Positions 1-6,380 of a stretch of 10,355 bases of DNA are shown one piece after another. A program made the translations under genes and the position numbers. A model generated the notes under the pieces. The model had not been told where the DNA came from. It worked only from the letters and a program-made list of their open reading frames with translations, and made no database searches. Within the stretch, counting starts at the first letter, position 1; each line of letters starts with the position of its first letter. This DNA is from Acidobacteriota bacterium (GTDB taxonomy: Bacteria > Acidobacteriota > Terriglobia > 20CM-2-55-15): NCBI GenBank assembly GCA_003223895.1, contig QHXD01000386.1:1-10355 (forward strand), in the 5' to 3' direction.

Positions 1-475
1 CCAAGAATACCAGCGCCACGGCTTCGGCCGCGATGGCTTCTTCGGCGCCGACGATTCCAAGATGCTCCATCGTCTTCGCTTTGACGTGAACGCTGCTGGC
101 AGGTATGCCCAGCACTTCGGCGATCTTCGACTGCATTTCAGGAAAATACGGCAGAAGCTTTGGCCGTTGTGCCAGGATGTTCGAATCGATGTTGCCGATC
201 TCGTAACCCTTTTTACGGATGTAGTCGGCGGTTCTCCGCAGGAACTTCAAACTCGACACCCCTTTAAGACGTGCGTCGGTATCAGGAAACATTTCGCCGA
301 TGTTGCCAAGCCCGCAGGCGCCAAGCAGGGCGTCGGTGATAGCGTGGCTCAACACGTCGCCGTCGGAATGGCCGATCAGGCCTTTCTCGTGAGGAATTTC
401 CACTCCTCCGAGAATCAGAATGGCCGATGGGGCGAGCCGATGAAGGTCATACCCGATACCAATGCGGAATTTCAC
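1..475 (-). CDS. ispF: 2-C-methyl-D-erythritol 2,4-cyclodiphosphate synthase IspF (3' end cut by window edge)
   Basis: IspF cyclises CDP-methylerythritol 2-phosphate to methylerythritol 2,4-cyclodiphosphate with release of CMP, the fifth step of the MEP isoprenoid pathway, as a cytosolic metal-dependent trimer. The reading frame gives 158 residues before the left edge. The family is about 157-160 residues long, so only the stop codon and perhaps a few residues are missing. The metal ligands are visible: D10 and H12 in GYDLH, and H44 after the HSDGD motif (36-40). FPDTD and the C-terminal KTMEHLG segment are also present. The start is GTG at 473-475, overlapping the ispD stop by 4 nt (GTGA), which implies translational coupling. 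No ATG lies near the expected N-terminus, and a GAGG stretch about 13 nt upstream is only a weak ribosome binding site. The arginine often seen in the GRGE segment of the C-terminus is replaced by alanine (GAEE). Confidence 0.95.
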   Translation of the reverse strand, partial: MKFRIGIGYDLHRLAPSAILILGGVEIPHEKGLIGHSDGDVLSHAITDALLGACGLGNIGEMFPDTDARLKGVSSLKFLRRTADYIRKKGYEIGNIDSNILAQRPKLLPYFPEMQSKIAEVLGIPASSVHVKAKTMEHLGIVGAEEAIAAEAVALVFL

Positions 476-1164
476 TGGGCTGCTTTTTCCTCTTCGAGAA
501 AGACCCGGGCCAGCGTGAGATCGGTCGGCCGTGTGATCTTGATGTTCCGGTCCGATCCACGGACGATAGCCACAGGATGGCCGAGTCTTTCGACCAGGCT
601 CGACTCATCCGTGCCATAGTACTCGTCTTTCGCGGCCCGTTCGAACGCCTCTTTCAGAATGTTGGTACGGAAAACCTGCGGAGTTTGTGCCAGAACGAGA
701 TGCTCTCGCGCCAGAGTGGATTGGATGAAATCGCGATCTGCCTGCTTTACCGTATCCACGATCGGAACAGCCAGAATCGCGGCGCCGGTGCGTTCGGCCG
801 TCCGAACGACGCTTTCAATCTCTTCAACGGTAACGAACGGCCGCACTGCATCGTGCACTGCGACTATGGTCGTATCTGGCTGCAAATGCTGCAACCCGCT
901 GGCAACCGAGTCCTGTCGCCGGTCACCGCCCTCAACGACTTTCACGGACTTCTTGAATCCGGCTCCTGACACCAGCGATCCAACCTCGTCGACCGCTTCC
1001 CGCGGAGCGGTCACGATGATGTGATCGATCACCGGGCAGGCATCGAACTTCCGGATCGTATGGATCAGGATTGGCGTGCCGTTCAGAGCGAGAAGCTGTT
1101 TGGGCCGATCCGTTTTCATTCGGCGGCCAAAACCGGCGGCGGCGATGATTGCTCCAACTTTCAT
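472..1164 (-). CDS. ispD: 2-C-methyl-D-erythritol 4-phosphate cytidylyltransferase IspD
   Basis: IspD transfers CMP from CTP to methylerythritol 4-phosphate, the third MEP step, in the cytosol. The 230 residues match the family length (E. coli 236). The N-terminal glycine-rich nucleotide loop AAAGFGRRM is at 8-16, followed by PKQ at 21-23. R15 and K22 match the catalytic arginine and lysine of the family. VHDAVRP (103-109) carries the metal-binding aspartate D105, and NIKITRP (207-213) carries the conserved C-terminal lysine K209. The protein looks complete. It overlaps ispF by 4 nt. The start ATG lies only 10 nt from the end of a long hairpin, and the intervening bases are T-rich with no Shine-Dalgarno sequence, so initiation or read-through into this gene may be unusual. 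Confidence 0.97.
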   Translation of the reverse strand: MKVGAIIAAAGFGRRMKTDRPKQLLALNGTPILIHTIRKFDACPVIDHIIVTAPREAVDEVGSLVSGAGFKKSVKVVEGGDRRQDSVASGLQHLQPDTTIVAVHDAVRPFVTVEEIESVVRTAERTGAAILAVPIVDTVKQADRDFIQSTLAREHLVLAQTPQVFRTNILKEAFERAAKDEYYGTDESSLVERLGHPVAIVRGSDRNIKITRPTDLTLARVFLEEEKAAQ

Positions 1165-1174
1165 AGAAACAAAA

Positions 1175-1255
1175 GAAGCCAGAAGCCAGTAGCCAGAGAA
1201 GCCAGAAGATTATGACGACTTTCCTTCTGGCTTCTGGCTACTGGCTTCTGGCTTC
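1175..1255. repeat. Inverted repeat of GCCAGAA heptads between yacL and ispD
   Basis: The left arm (1175-1208) and right arm (1224-1255) pair over 32 positions with a single 2-nt bulge in the left arm and a 15-nt loop. Both arms are built from repeats of a seven-base unit close to GAAGCCA, one copy reading GTAGCCA. The element almost fills the 99-bp gap between the yacL stop and the ispD start. A second element of the same family lies at 8357-8406. In the direction of transcription the stem is followed by TTTTGTTTCT and then the ispD ATG, so it resembles an intrinsic terminator or attenuator in form. Function is not known. Confidence 0.85.
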
Positions 1256-1263
1256 CTGGCCTC

Positions 1264-2433
1264 CTAGTGCGAAACCTCGGTATGTGCCTGTTGCCGCTCG
1301 GCAGGACGCGGCTCACGGTCGTTCGGCCGTTCTTCCCGAACCGCCGGCGGATGATGCGGGGCGTCGCTGCGTTTTTCCTCGTACCTTCCGAAGATCATTT
1401 TGCCCGCCGTCGTCTGGAGGACGCTCGTGACGGACGATTCAACGGTCTTGCCGATCATCTTACGGGCATTATCGACCACGACCATCGTGCCATCATCGAG
1501 ATAGGCGATACCCTGATTGAATTCCTTGCCCTCTTTCAGGATGAACACCTTCATCGTTTCGCCAGGCAGATAAACAGGCTTGAGCGCATTGGCGAGTTCA
1601 TTGATGTTTAGAACCTCGACACCGCGGAGCTGCGCCACCTTATTCAGGTTGAAGTCGTTCGTAACGATCTTCGCGTCGAACTCTTTCGCGAGTTCGATCA
1701 GCTTCATGTCCACTTCACGCAGCGCCGGATAGTCGTTTTCCACGAACTGGACCGTGATCCCGGCCATCTTCTGGATCCGTTGAAGAATGTCGAGGCCACG
1801 GCGGCCACGATTGCGTTTCAGCGTGTCAGCCGAGTCCGCCACTTGCTGAAGTTCACGCAAAACGAAGTGCGGAATGACCAGGATGCCATCCAGGAATCCT
1901 GTTTCGCAGATATCTGCAATCCTTCCATCGATGACGACGCTGGTATCGAGAATCTTGTATGCCTTCTTCGGTGGCCGCTCACCGCCGAAAATTCCGCCAA
2001 GGGCCGAAAGATTCAACAGGTCGCCCTTGTTCGCGCCTACAACCAACCCAACGTACGTCATTAAGAAAAGAATGAATAGCTTGATGAATGAAAGCGAGTT
2101 CGTTTCAAAAACGGTATCCGTCAGCAGGTCGCTGATAAGCTTGGCGCCGACGATGCCCATGATCGAGCCCACGGCCGCGCCAATCAAACGTTTTAAGGTC
2201 GCCCGTTTCAGGCGGTGTTCGAAGTAAATGATGCCCAGAGCGCAGGCAGAACCAAGCGCGACGGTGTAAATGCCCGTGAAGCCGAAAGGCTGGATGTAGT
2301 ATGCGGCGAACGTCAGCGTGAGAGCAAAGATCACGCGGACTACGACGATATCGACCACGTAGTTGTGCGCCTTCTCAGGAACGTCTGGCACAGCTCGCAC
2401 TGGTGGCGATGGTTTGATTTCTTTTCCTCTCAT
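1264..2433 (-). CDS. yacL: YacL-family membrane protein with PIN and TRAM domains
   Basis: This is a membrane-anchored protein of the YacL family, with a PIN-type nuclease fold followed by a TRAM domain. From the 389-residue start, hydrophobic segments lie at about 26-46, 48-70, 82-106 and 115-134. The PIN domain covers about 160-280, with acidic residues in ILDTSV, VLRELQ and TNDFN (about D163, E194, D260) as in active PIN domains. TRAM follows at about 288-350 (LPGE, YLDDGTMVVV, SVLQT). A charged, proline- and histidine-rich tail of about 35 residues ends the protein. I chose the ATG at 2431-2433 because GGGGAG lies 5 nt upstream; a GTG at 2437-2439 would leave only 1 nt. In Bacillus, yacL lies between disA and ispD, and here it lies between radA and ispD. 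RNA or DNA processing at the membrane is inferred from the domains; the substrate is unknown. Confidence 0.92.
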   Translation of the reverse strand: MRGKEIKPSPPVRAVPDVPEKAHNYVVDIVVVRVIFALTLTFAAYYIQPFGFTGIYTVALGSACALGIIYFEHRLKRATLKRLIGAAVGSIMGIVGAKLISDLLTDTVFETNSLSFIKLFILFLMTYVGLVVGANKGDLLNLSALGGIFGGERPPKKAYKILDTSVVIDGRIADICETGFLDGILVIPHFVLRELQQVADSADTLKRNRGRRGLDILQRIQKMAGITVQFVENDYPALREVDMKLIELAKEFDAKIVTNDFNLNKVAQLRGVEVLNINELANALKPVYLPGETMKVFILKEGKEFNQGIAYLDDGTMVVVDNARKMIGKTVESSVTSVLQTTAGKMIFGRYEEKRSDAPHHPPAVREERPNDREPRPAERQQAHTEVSH

Positions 2434-2450
2434 ACACACTCCCCGCGCGA

Positions 2451-2495
2451 ATTATAAAGCACTGATTTCTATAAATATACTGAAATTCCAGTCAA
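2451..2495 (-). promoter_or_regulatory. Candidate promoter for yacL-ispD-ispF
   Basis: The 66-bp radA-yacL gap is AT-rich compared with its surroundings. On the minus strand TTGACT (2490-2495) is followed after 16 bp by TATAGA (2468-2473), a good match to a sigma-70 type promoter. A perfect TATAAT lies a little further downstream (2451-2456) but has no good -35 partner at 17 bp. The -35 begins 5 nt beyond the radA stop codon. The downstream genes yacL, ispD and ispF could therefore be transcribed apart from the upstream ribosomal and replication genes. This is seen by motif only. Confidence 0.45.
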
Positions 2496-2499
2496 ATTT

Positions 2500-3849
2500 T
2501 CACCCGCCTGAAAACAAGGCCTCATGGGCCTGTTTGAGATCGCGAACCCGTACGGTTTCAATGGAAGTGTGCGATTCCTGCGTAATCGGTTGGAGTGGGA
2601 TGACGCCGCGGCGGAATCCAAGGACTGAAGCCTCTTTGAGCCGAATCTCAGGAAACATTGCTGGACGGACTTCGCCCCCGAGGCCGACCTCTCCAAATAT
2701 CAGCGTCGAAGGGGCAATGGGACGACTAAAAAGACTCGAAAGGATTGCGCCGACGATGGCCAGGTCCGCTGCAGGTTCCTCCACTTGCAGGCCACCGACG
2801 ACATTGAGGTAGATGTCCTGGTCCCAGAGATTCACCCCCAGCCGCTTCTCGAGGACGGCTGAGATAAGTGCGAGCCGCTGCGGATCCACGCCGGTCGCCA
2901 GGCGCCGCGGAGTACCGAAGTGCGTTCGGGAAACCAGGGCCTGAATTTCAACCAGCAGCGGCCTCGATCCTTCCATGCAGCAAAGCACCGCCGACCCGGG
3001 ATTCATCGATCCTGTTTGAGACAAAAAGAGAGCCGACGGCTTCTCGACGGGCCGCAGACCGGAAGAAGCCATCTCGAAGATGCCGAGCTCGTTTGCCGGG
3101 CCAAAACGATTCTTGATAGTACGCACGATCCGATGAGGATGCTGCCCCGGGCCTTCGAAATACAAAACCGTATCGACGATATGTTCCAGGGCTTTTGGCC
3201 CCGCGATCGAACCATCCTTCGTGATGTGGCCGATCAGAAAAACCGGAACATGATTCTTCTTGGTCCAGAACAACAACTGCGATGCAACTTCGCGCACCTG
3301 GCCGATGCTGCCCGGCGTCATTTCGAGTCTTTCGCTGAATGTCGTTTGAATGGAATCAATGACGACAACTTTCGCTTTGAGACTTTCGGCCGCACTCAGA
3401 ATCTTTTCCACCGACATCTCGGCGTAAATGTGGAGACTGTTCGTTTGCACATTCAGGCGCTCGCCCCGCAGTTTGATCTGTTGAGCGGATTCTTCACCCG
3501 ACGCATAAAGGACTGTGGCCGAATCCGCCAGGTGCGATGCGACGCTGAGCATAAGCGTCGATTTGCCAACCCCCGGATCCCCACCCAGAAGCACCAGCGC
3601 GCCCGCAACGACACCGCCTCCAAGCACACGATCGAACTCGCCGATACCTGTGGACACGCGCGGGGATTCTATTCCGGTAATCTCGTTGAAAGGAACCGGA
3701 GACGAGTCCCAGGACGGAGGTCCCTCGGCTAGCGCTGTGATCCGCTCTTCCATAAACGTGTTCCATGCCTGGCACGACGGACAGCGGCCGATCCATTTCG
3801 GCGAAGTGTGACCGCATTGCTGGCAGGCGTATTGCGTCTTGGGTTTCAA
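2500..3849 (-). CDS. radA: DNA repair/recombination protein RadA (Sms)
   Basis: RadA is a RecA-like ATPase that promotes branch migration and processing of recombination intermediates in the cytosol. The 449 residues are close to E. coli RadA (460). An N-terminal C4 zinc finger has CxxC at 9-12 and CxxC at 23-26. Walker A GDPGVGKST is at 90-98, Walker B VVVIDS at 161-166, and the RadA signature KNRFG at 246-250. A Lon-protease-like C-terminal domain follows (VGGLQVEEPAADLA and GEVGLGGEVRP motifs). The start is TTG at 3847-3849. It is the only plausible start near the zinc finger and places the first cysteine at residue 9, as expected for the family. No clear Shine-Dalgarno sequence is visible. 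The start lies 7 nt after the dnaB stop, so the two genes were probably cotranscribed and coupled. The protein looks complete. Confidence 0.97.
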   Translation of the reverse strand: MKPKTQYACQQCGHTSPKWIGRCPSCQAWNTFMEERITALAEGPPSWDSSPVPFNEITGIESPRVSTGIGEFDRVLGGGVVAGALVLLGGDPGVGKSTLMLSVASHLADSATVLYASGEESAQQIKLRGERLNVQTNSLHIYAEMSVEKILSAAESLKAKVVVIDSIQTTFSERLEMTPGSIGQVREVASQLLFWTKKNHVPVFLIGHITKDGSIAGPKALEHIVDTVLYFEGPGQHPHRIVRTIKNRFGPANELGIFEMASSGLRPVEKPSALFLSQTGSMNPGSAVLCCMEGSRPLLVEIQALVSRTHFGTPRRLATGVDPQRLALISAVLEKRLGVNLWDQDIYLNVVGGLQVEEPAADLAIVGAILSSLFSRPIAPSTLIFGEVGLGGEVRPAMFPEIRLKEASVLGFRRGVIPLQPITQESHTSIETVRVRDLKQAHEALFSGG

Positions 3850-3856
3850 ACCGAGC

Positions 3857-5120
3857 TTATTGTAGATCGAGCAACGTTTCGAAGCGCGTGAATTCCCGCA
3901 GGAACGCGAGTTTGATCACACCGGTCGGACCGTTTCGCTGTTTGGAAATAATCAACTCGGCAAGGCCGGAGTTTTCGTCGGAAGGTTTGTAGACCTCTTC
4001 GCGATAAATGAACATCACCACATCCGCGTCCTGCTCGATCGAACCGGATTCACGCAGATCCGAAAGCTGCGGCTTGTGGTCGCCCTGGCGCTGCTCCGGA
4101 GCGCGGCTCAACTGAGAAAGCGCAATGACCGGTAAGTGCAATTCTTTTGCGAGGGCTTTCAACCCGCGCGAAATTCCGGAGATTTCCTGATTTCGATTCT
4201 CTACACGGCCGTAACCGGACATGAGCTGCAGGTAGTCGACGATGATCATGCTCAACCCATGCTCGGCCTTCAGACGGCGGCATTTGGCCCGCATCTCCAT
4301 CACAGTCAGGGTCGAAGAGTCGTCGATGAACATTGGCGCCTGGGCGGTTCTTCCAAGCGCATCAATCAGCTTCCGGTAATCATCTTTGCCCAGGTAGCCG
4401 GTACGCACTTTGTGTGCGTCCACCCGCGCTTCCGAGCAAAGCATTCTTATCAACAACTGTTCCTTCGACATTTCGAGACTGAACATTCCGACCGGCGCCG
4501 CTTTGTGAAGGGCAACGTGCTGAGCGATGTTCAGGACGAATGCCGTCTTTCCCATTGAGGGACGCGCAGCCAGAATGATAAGGTCGGCAGGTTGCAGTCC
4601 TGACGTCAGGCGATCGAGATCCCGGAAGCCCGTCGCCAAGCCGGTGATCATCTCGCGCTCGGTATAAAGCTTCTCGATTAGCCTTGCCGCAGACACTTCC
4701 ATTTCCTTTACCGAGACGAAGCCCGCTTTGATGCGCTTCTCTGAAAGATCGAACAGCGCCTGCTCGGCGCGGTCGAGAATTTCTTCGGCGGGCTCGGCCT
4801 GATCGAAGCATTCGGCCATTGACCAGGTGCGGAATGCCGTCGAGCAGACCGGCCAAGTACGTGATCCCGCCGGCGCTCTCGAGCTGCGAAGCGCGGACAA
4901 GTTCCTCCTGAATCGTGATCAGGTCAATCACCTTCGACCGGTCGATCAGCTCCACCATCTGCCGGTAAATGACCCGGTGCGCGTTCAGATAGAAATCTTC
5001 CGGCCGCAGAGTTTCAATGACCCGGTAATAGTTTTCGTTGTTTACAAGGATGGAACCAAGAACCGACTTTTCCGCGTCGATGTTATGAGGCAGCGTTCGC
5101 TCGAGAGATTGGGAGGACAT
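3857..5120 (-). pseudogene. dnaB: Replicative DNA helicase DnaB, broken by an internal out-of-frame deletion
   Basis: DnaB is the hexameric replicative helicase. The N-terminal primase-interacting domain is intact from ATG 5118-5120 through 101 codons ending in HLVN (4818). The frame then shifts. The C-terminal RecA-like domain continues from MAECFDQ (codon 4817-4819) for 320 residues to the TAA at 3857-3859. It has Walker A ARPSMGKTA, Walker B MIIVDYLQL, and the conserved ALSQLSR and DLRESGSIEQDAD blocks. Against B. subtilis DnaC as I remember it, about 23 residues are missing between the two parts, including the conserved YA(R/K)IV...LRRLI linker helix. The net loss is 3k+2 nt, about 71 bp. 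Read as written, translation from the normal start leaves the correct frame after residue 101, and the other part has no good start of its own. An upstream in-frame ATG at 5172-5174 would add 18 unlikely residues. The cause is either an assembly error or a true mutation. Confidence 0.9.
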
Positions 5121-5133
5121 AGGATTTTCGAAC

Positions 5134-5157
5134 TGCGATTTCGAATCTCGAATCGCA
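5134..5157. repeat. Short inverted repeat just upstream of dnaB
   Basis: TGCGATT (5134-5140) and AATCGCA (5151-5157) form a 7-bp stem around a 10-nt loop that itself reads TCGAATCTCG. The surroundings repeat similar TTCGAA and GATTCGA words. It lies 14 nt from the dnaB ATG, which has no Shine-Dalgarno sequence. It could be a decayed copy of a low-complexity intergenic repeat or a leader structure. The evidence is weak. Confidence 0.4.
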
Positions 5158-5309
5158 ATTCTAAATGCACCCAAGAAGGGTCACCTTAGGGGAAAAGGAG
5201 CGATTTTCACAGGCGGCCAGACGGCGGAGTTTCAGATAAATCTGCCAGTCGGGCTCTCATCGTCTTGACACGTCTTCGAACCGGCGATTCACGCCGCAGA
5301 GAGAAAGCC

Positions 5310-5318
5310 TGTGGATAA
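5310..5318 (-). promoter_or_regulatory. Consensus DnaA box upstream of dnaB
   Basis: The plus strand reads TGTGGATAA, the complement of TTATCCACA, a perfect match to the bacterial DnaA box. A partial second word (TGTGAAC) begins 3 nt later. The box lies about 190 bp upstream of the dnaB start. A single box could act in transcriptional control of dnaB by DnaA, or could be chance. One box and no cluster is too little to propose an origin. Confidence 0.35.
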
Positions 5319-5438
5319 CCTGTGAACGAAATTCGTTGCCCCAACGGAATTGGCTCAAAAAAGGACTTGACGTGACTTTGGCGATATTCCTGATCGGCAC
5401 GCTAAGTACAGCGATTCGCAAATACGGTTACGTATATG

Positions 5439-5533
5439 AGGAACCACAAAGACACAAAGGGCACAAAGAAAGGCCGCATCAAGAAACGTTGTTTGCGGCC
5501 TTTCTTTGTGCCCTTTGTGTCTTTGTGGTTCCT
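5439..5533. repeat. Perfect 39-bp inverted repeat of the CACAAAG family
   Basis: The arms 5439-5477 and 5495-5533 are exact reverse complements over 39 bp with a 17-nt loop. The arms contain the word series ACCACAAAG, ACACAAAGG, GCACAAAG and end with GGCCGC at the loop. Hairpins of this wording recur in intergenic DNA of several environmental phyla, as I recall. No T-tract follows on the minus strand. It lies 33 nt beyond the rplI stop codon, so it may protect or end that transcript, or be a dispersed non-coding element. Confidence 0.9.
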
Positions 5534-5566
5534 GCCGATACGTTGCAGTAATTCCGAAACGTAGTA

Positions 5567-6019
5567 CTAAGTTTCAGCTTCAGCCTCGACCCTTAGCTTG
5601 ACGTGCGCGGTGACGTCTTTGAAGAGGCGAATCGGAATGGAAAATTCGCCGACGCTCTTGATGTGATCGTCCATATGGATCTTCCGTTTCTCGACTTCGT
5701 ATCCCTTCTTCTCGAGTTCTTCAGCGACATCGGAGTTGGTGACGGATCCATACAGCGTATTGTGCTCGCCGACCTTGCGGCGAATGACGATTTCGACGGT
5801 ATCGAGCACTTCCCTGAGCTTGTCCGCGTCTCCCTTTTGCTTCGCTTCCTTCTTCAAAAGCGACTGGCGCTCAAACTCGATAACCTTCATGTTTCCCGGC
5901 GTCGCCGGGTACGCCAGTTTCCGCGGCAGCAGATAGTTTCTCGCGTAGCCGTCAGCCACCTTCACAGTCTGGCCGGCACGGCCAAGGTTATCGATGGTCT
6001 CTCGCAGAATGATTTCCAT
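5567..6019 (-). CDS. rplI: 50S ribosomal protein bL9
   Basis: bL9 is a large-subunit protein that binds 23S rRNA near the L1 stalk and reaches out towards the small subunit. The 150 residues match the family (E. coli 149). The N-terminal RNA-binding domain carries the signature GYARNYLLPRKLA at about 24-36. A long, highly charged connecting helix (about 45-75) follows, and then the C-terminal domain with LYGSVT. AGGAG lies 7 nt before the ATG, a good ribosome binding site. The usual order rpsF-rpsR-rplI is kept, but a 106-bp gap containing a hairpin separates it from rpsR. Confidence 0.97.
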   Translation of the reverse strand: MEIILRETIDNLGRAGQTVKVADGYARNYLLPRKLAYPATPGNMKVIEFERQSLLKKEAKQKGDADKLREVLDTVEIVIRRKVGEHNTLYGSVTNSDVAEELEKKGYEVEKRKIHMDDHIKSVGEFSIPIRLFKDVTAHVKLRVEAEAET

Positions 6020-6035
6020 AAGATTTCTCCTGGGG

Positions 6036-6118
6036 ATGAACGCGGGCTGAAGCCCGCGATTACAATTTTGGATGAACGTTGATCCGAATTGTAGTCGCGG
6101 GCTTCAGCCCGCGTTCAT
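6036..6118. repeat. Inverted repeat with self-palindromic arms between rpsR and rplI
   Basis: The arms 6036-6067 and 6087-6118 are complementary over 32 positions, with one G-T wobble and a 19-nt loop. Each arm contains the palindrome CGCGGGCT-GA-AGCCCGCG (or its complement), so the region could fold either as one long hairpin or as two short ones. The element fills most of the 106-bp rpsR-rplI gap and ends just before the rplI ribosome binding site. No T-tract follows, so it is not a standard terminator. It could affect the ratio of bL9 to bS6 and bS18. Confidence 0.88.
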
Positions 6119-6125
6119 TTCCCGC

Positions 6126-6380
6126 CTACTCCGTGGCAAAAGGTAACAGGGCGATGTTGCGCGCTTTCTTGATGGCGTCGTTCAACCGGCGCTGATGCTG
6201 GGAGCAGACGCCCGATATGCGGCGCGGCATGATCTTGGCCCGCTCCGGAACGAACTGCGACAGCAGTTTCACGTCTTTGTAATTGATGGAATCAATACGC
6301 TCGACACAAAACTTACAAACCTTCTTCCGCCGGTAGTATTGCTTCTGACCCGGCGGACGCTTTTCTCTGGGTGATCTCAT
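6126..6380 (-). CDS. rpsR: 30S ribosomal protein bS18
   Basis: bS18 binds 16S rRNA on the small-subunit platform as a partner of bS6. The protein has 84 residues, the usual size for the family. It is the zinc-ribbon (C+) type: C22-x2-C25 and C59-x2-H62 could bind one zinc ion. Conserved blocks include INYKDVKLLSQFV and the basic C-terminal helix RRLNDAIKKARNIALLPF. The ATG overlaps the rpsF stop in ATGA. AGAGG within rpsF lies 7 nt upstream, so the two partner proteins are translationally coupled. Confidence 0.97.
   Translation of the reverse strand: MRSPREKRPPGQKQYYRRKKVCKFCVERIDSINYKDVKLLSQFVPERAKIMPRRISGVCSQHQRRLNDAIKKARNIALLPFATE

Larger units (their letters stand above)
5121..5566. other. 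446-bp intergenic region between rplI and dnaB
   Basis: No gene is supported here. A plus-strand reading frame of 71 codons (5336-5551) runs through the inverted repeat and looks spurious. The region holds the perfect 39-bp inverted repeat (5439-5533), one consensus DnaA box (5310-5318), a short palindrome CAGAT-AA-ATCTG near 5233-5244, and a small repeat just before dnaB. A 20-bp near-palindrome (GAAAC...GTTTC, 5556-5575) overlaps the rplI stop codon. No convincing minus-strand promoter for dnaB was found, and no T-rich tail follows the large hairpin, so it is not a typical intrinsic terminator. Confidence 0.6.

Noticed and set aside
62..969. Long plus-strand frames opposite ispF and ispD
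   Set aside because: They are antisense shadows of two clear enzymes with no family resemblance.
2920..3732. 270-codon plus-strand reading frame opposite radA
   Set aside because: It is fully antisense to a clear radA, has no recognisable domain, and is a shadow of the codon use of radA.
5121..5174. Extension of DnaB by 18 residues to an upstream ATG
   Set aside because: The added residues come from a low-complexity repeat, and the family begins at the MSSQSLERTLPHN start.
5121..5440. Replication origin
   Set aside because: There is only one consensus DnaA box, no AT-rich unwinding region, and no dnaA or dnaN nearby.
5439..5533. Intrinsic terminator for rplI
   Set aside because: No T-tract follows the stem on the minus strand, so a rho-independent terminator is not supported, although the hairpin is real.
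5336..5551. 71-codon plus-strand reading frame in the rplI-dnaB gap
   Set aside because: Half of it is the inverted repeat read through both arms; there is no ribosome binding site or known family, and the product is a typical artefact of the CACAAAG hairpin.
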